Below, in pieces: positions 51,657 through 51,718 of a DNA stretch of 51,718 nucleotides. Both the position numbers and the translations under genes were made by a program. How positions within the stretch are numbered: position 1 is the first letter of the stretch; each line of letters begins with the position of its first letter. The DNA is taken from the NCBI GenBank assembly GCA_029263095.1, contig JAJCYA010000035.1, positions 48,001 to 99,718 of the forward strand, read 5' to 3'. The stretch comes from Acidimicrobiia bacterium. Lineage in GTDB: Bacteria; Actinomycetota; Acidimicrobiia; Spongiisociales; UBA11373. The notes below the pieces were generated by a model that searched no databases, was not told the DNA's origin, and was given only the letters and a program-made list of their open reading frames with translations.

Positions 51657-51718
51657 CTAGCTGTCGTCACCGCCGTGGCTCCCCTCGTCGTCGCCGCAGG
51701 CATCGTGATCGCCGTCAC
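51657..51718 (-). CDS. possible C-terminal end of an upstream gene, cut by the window edge
   Basis: A minus-strand frame open at the window edge ends with DGDHDACGDDEGSHGGDDS and TAG at 51657-51659. The acidic, Gly-rich tail could be the end of another surface or pilus gene, but about 20 residues are too few to identify it. Between here and the PilW-like gene (51513-51656) I see nothing definite. Confidence 0.3.
   Translation of the reverse strand, partial: DGDHDACGDDEGSHGGDDS

Noticed and set aside
1-51718. tRNA, rRNA, CRISPR array, prophage or insertion sequence
   Set aside because: No cloverleaf-like segment, regularly spaced repeat, transposase, integrase or terminal inverted repeat was seen in the intergenic regions or among the protein frames.

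Overview
The window is high-GC DNA packed with housekeeping genes, almost all on the minus strand. Only three clear genes lie on the plus strand: a class A penicillin-binding protein, a sensor kinase and a PPK2 kinase. The gene content points to a deep-branching, non-Streptomyces member of the Actinobacteriota, possibly Acidimicrobiia. The support is: an actinobacterial integration host factor (mihF) next to gmk; the order nusB - pyrF-like - mihF - gmk - rpoZ - coaBC - priA - def - fmt - rpe - ribD; a PriA without helicase motifs; a CoaBC with the PAMHTEMW form of its decarboxylase motif; and a type IV pilus set without a secretin. The lineage is an inference from gene content. No tRNA, rRNA, CRISPR array, insertion sequence or prophage gene was seen.

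Layout. 1-2.5 kb: PASTA-type class A PBP behind a consensus DnaA box. 2.5-9.9 kb (minus): infC-rpmI-rplT-trmH-like-pheS-pheT-argF-mpg, a translation operon with a promoter, an attenuator-like terminator in front of infC, an AUC start for IF3, and an L20 protein carrying an extra helix-hairpin-helix domain. 10.2-12 kb (plus): sensor kinase with GAF and PAS domains after the kinase core. 12.1-13.7 kb: two secreted proteins of unknown function. 13.9-17.9 kb: rpe, a REC-GGDDF regulator, ribD, ribA and rnhB. 18-29.7 kb: ppk2 (plus), then aroC-aroK-aroB-M24 peptidase-efp-nusB-degenerate pyrF-mihF-gmk-rpoZ-coaBC-priA-def-fmt, largely linked by 4-base stop/start overlaps. 29.9-39.3 kb: type IV pilus core, in minus-strand order pilB-pilT-pilC, pilA, pilD, pilM-pilN-pilO-pilP-like, sitting between aroE and aroC. 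39.5-49.5 kb: MBL-fold hydrolase-hisS-aspS-rarA-alaS-ruvX-mltG-aroE. 49.5-51.7 kb: minor pilin genes (PilW-like and a large PilX-like protein), cut by the window edge.

How the genes work together. Most are translation (pheST, alaS, hisS, aspS, infC, efp, def, fmt), shikimate, riboflavin and CoA genes. The accessory theme is a retractable type IV pilus. PilB and PilT both carry an N-terminal MshEN-type domain (a fold known to bind c-di-GMP in some homologues), and the window also encodes a REC-GGDDF protein.

The most interesting signals are: sigma-28-like promoter elements with identical spacing (TAAG-N16-GCCGATAA before pilA, TCAA-N16-ACCGATAA before the sensor kinase, a weaker one before pilB); the L20-HhH fusion; an OMP-decarboxylase homologue without its catalytic lysines, left where a pyrimidine operon would be expected; the infC attenuator and AUC start; and the EGN-repeat pilus protein. 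I did not find a complete, clearly unprecedented multi-gene system.
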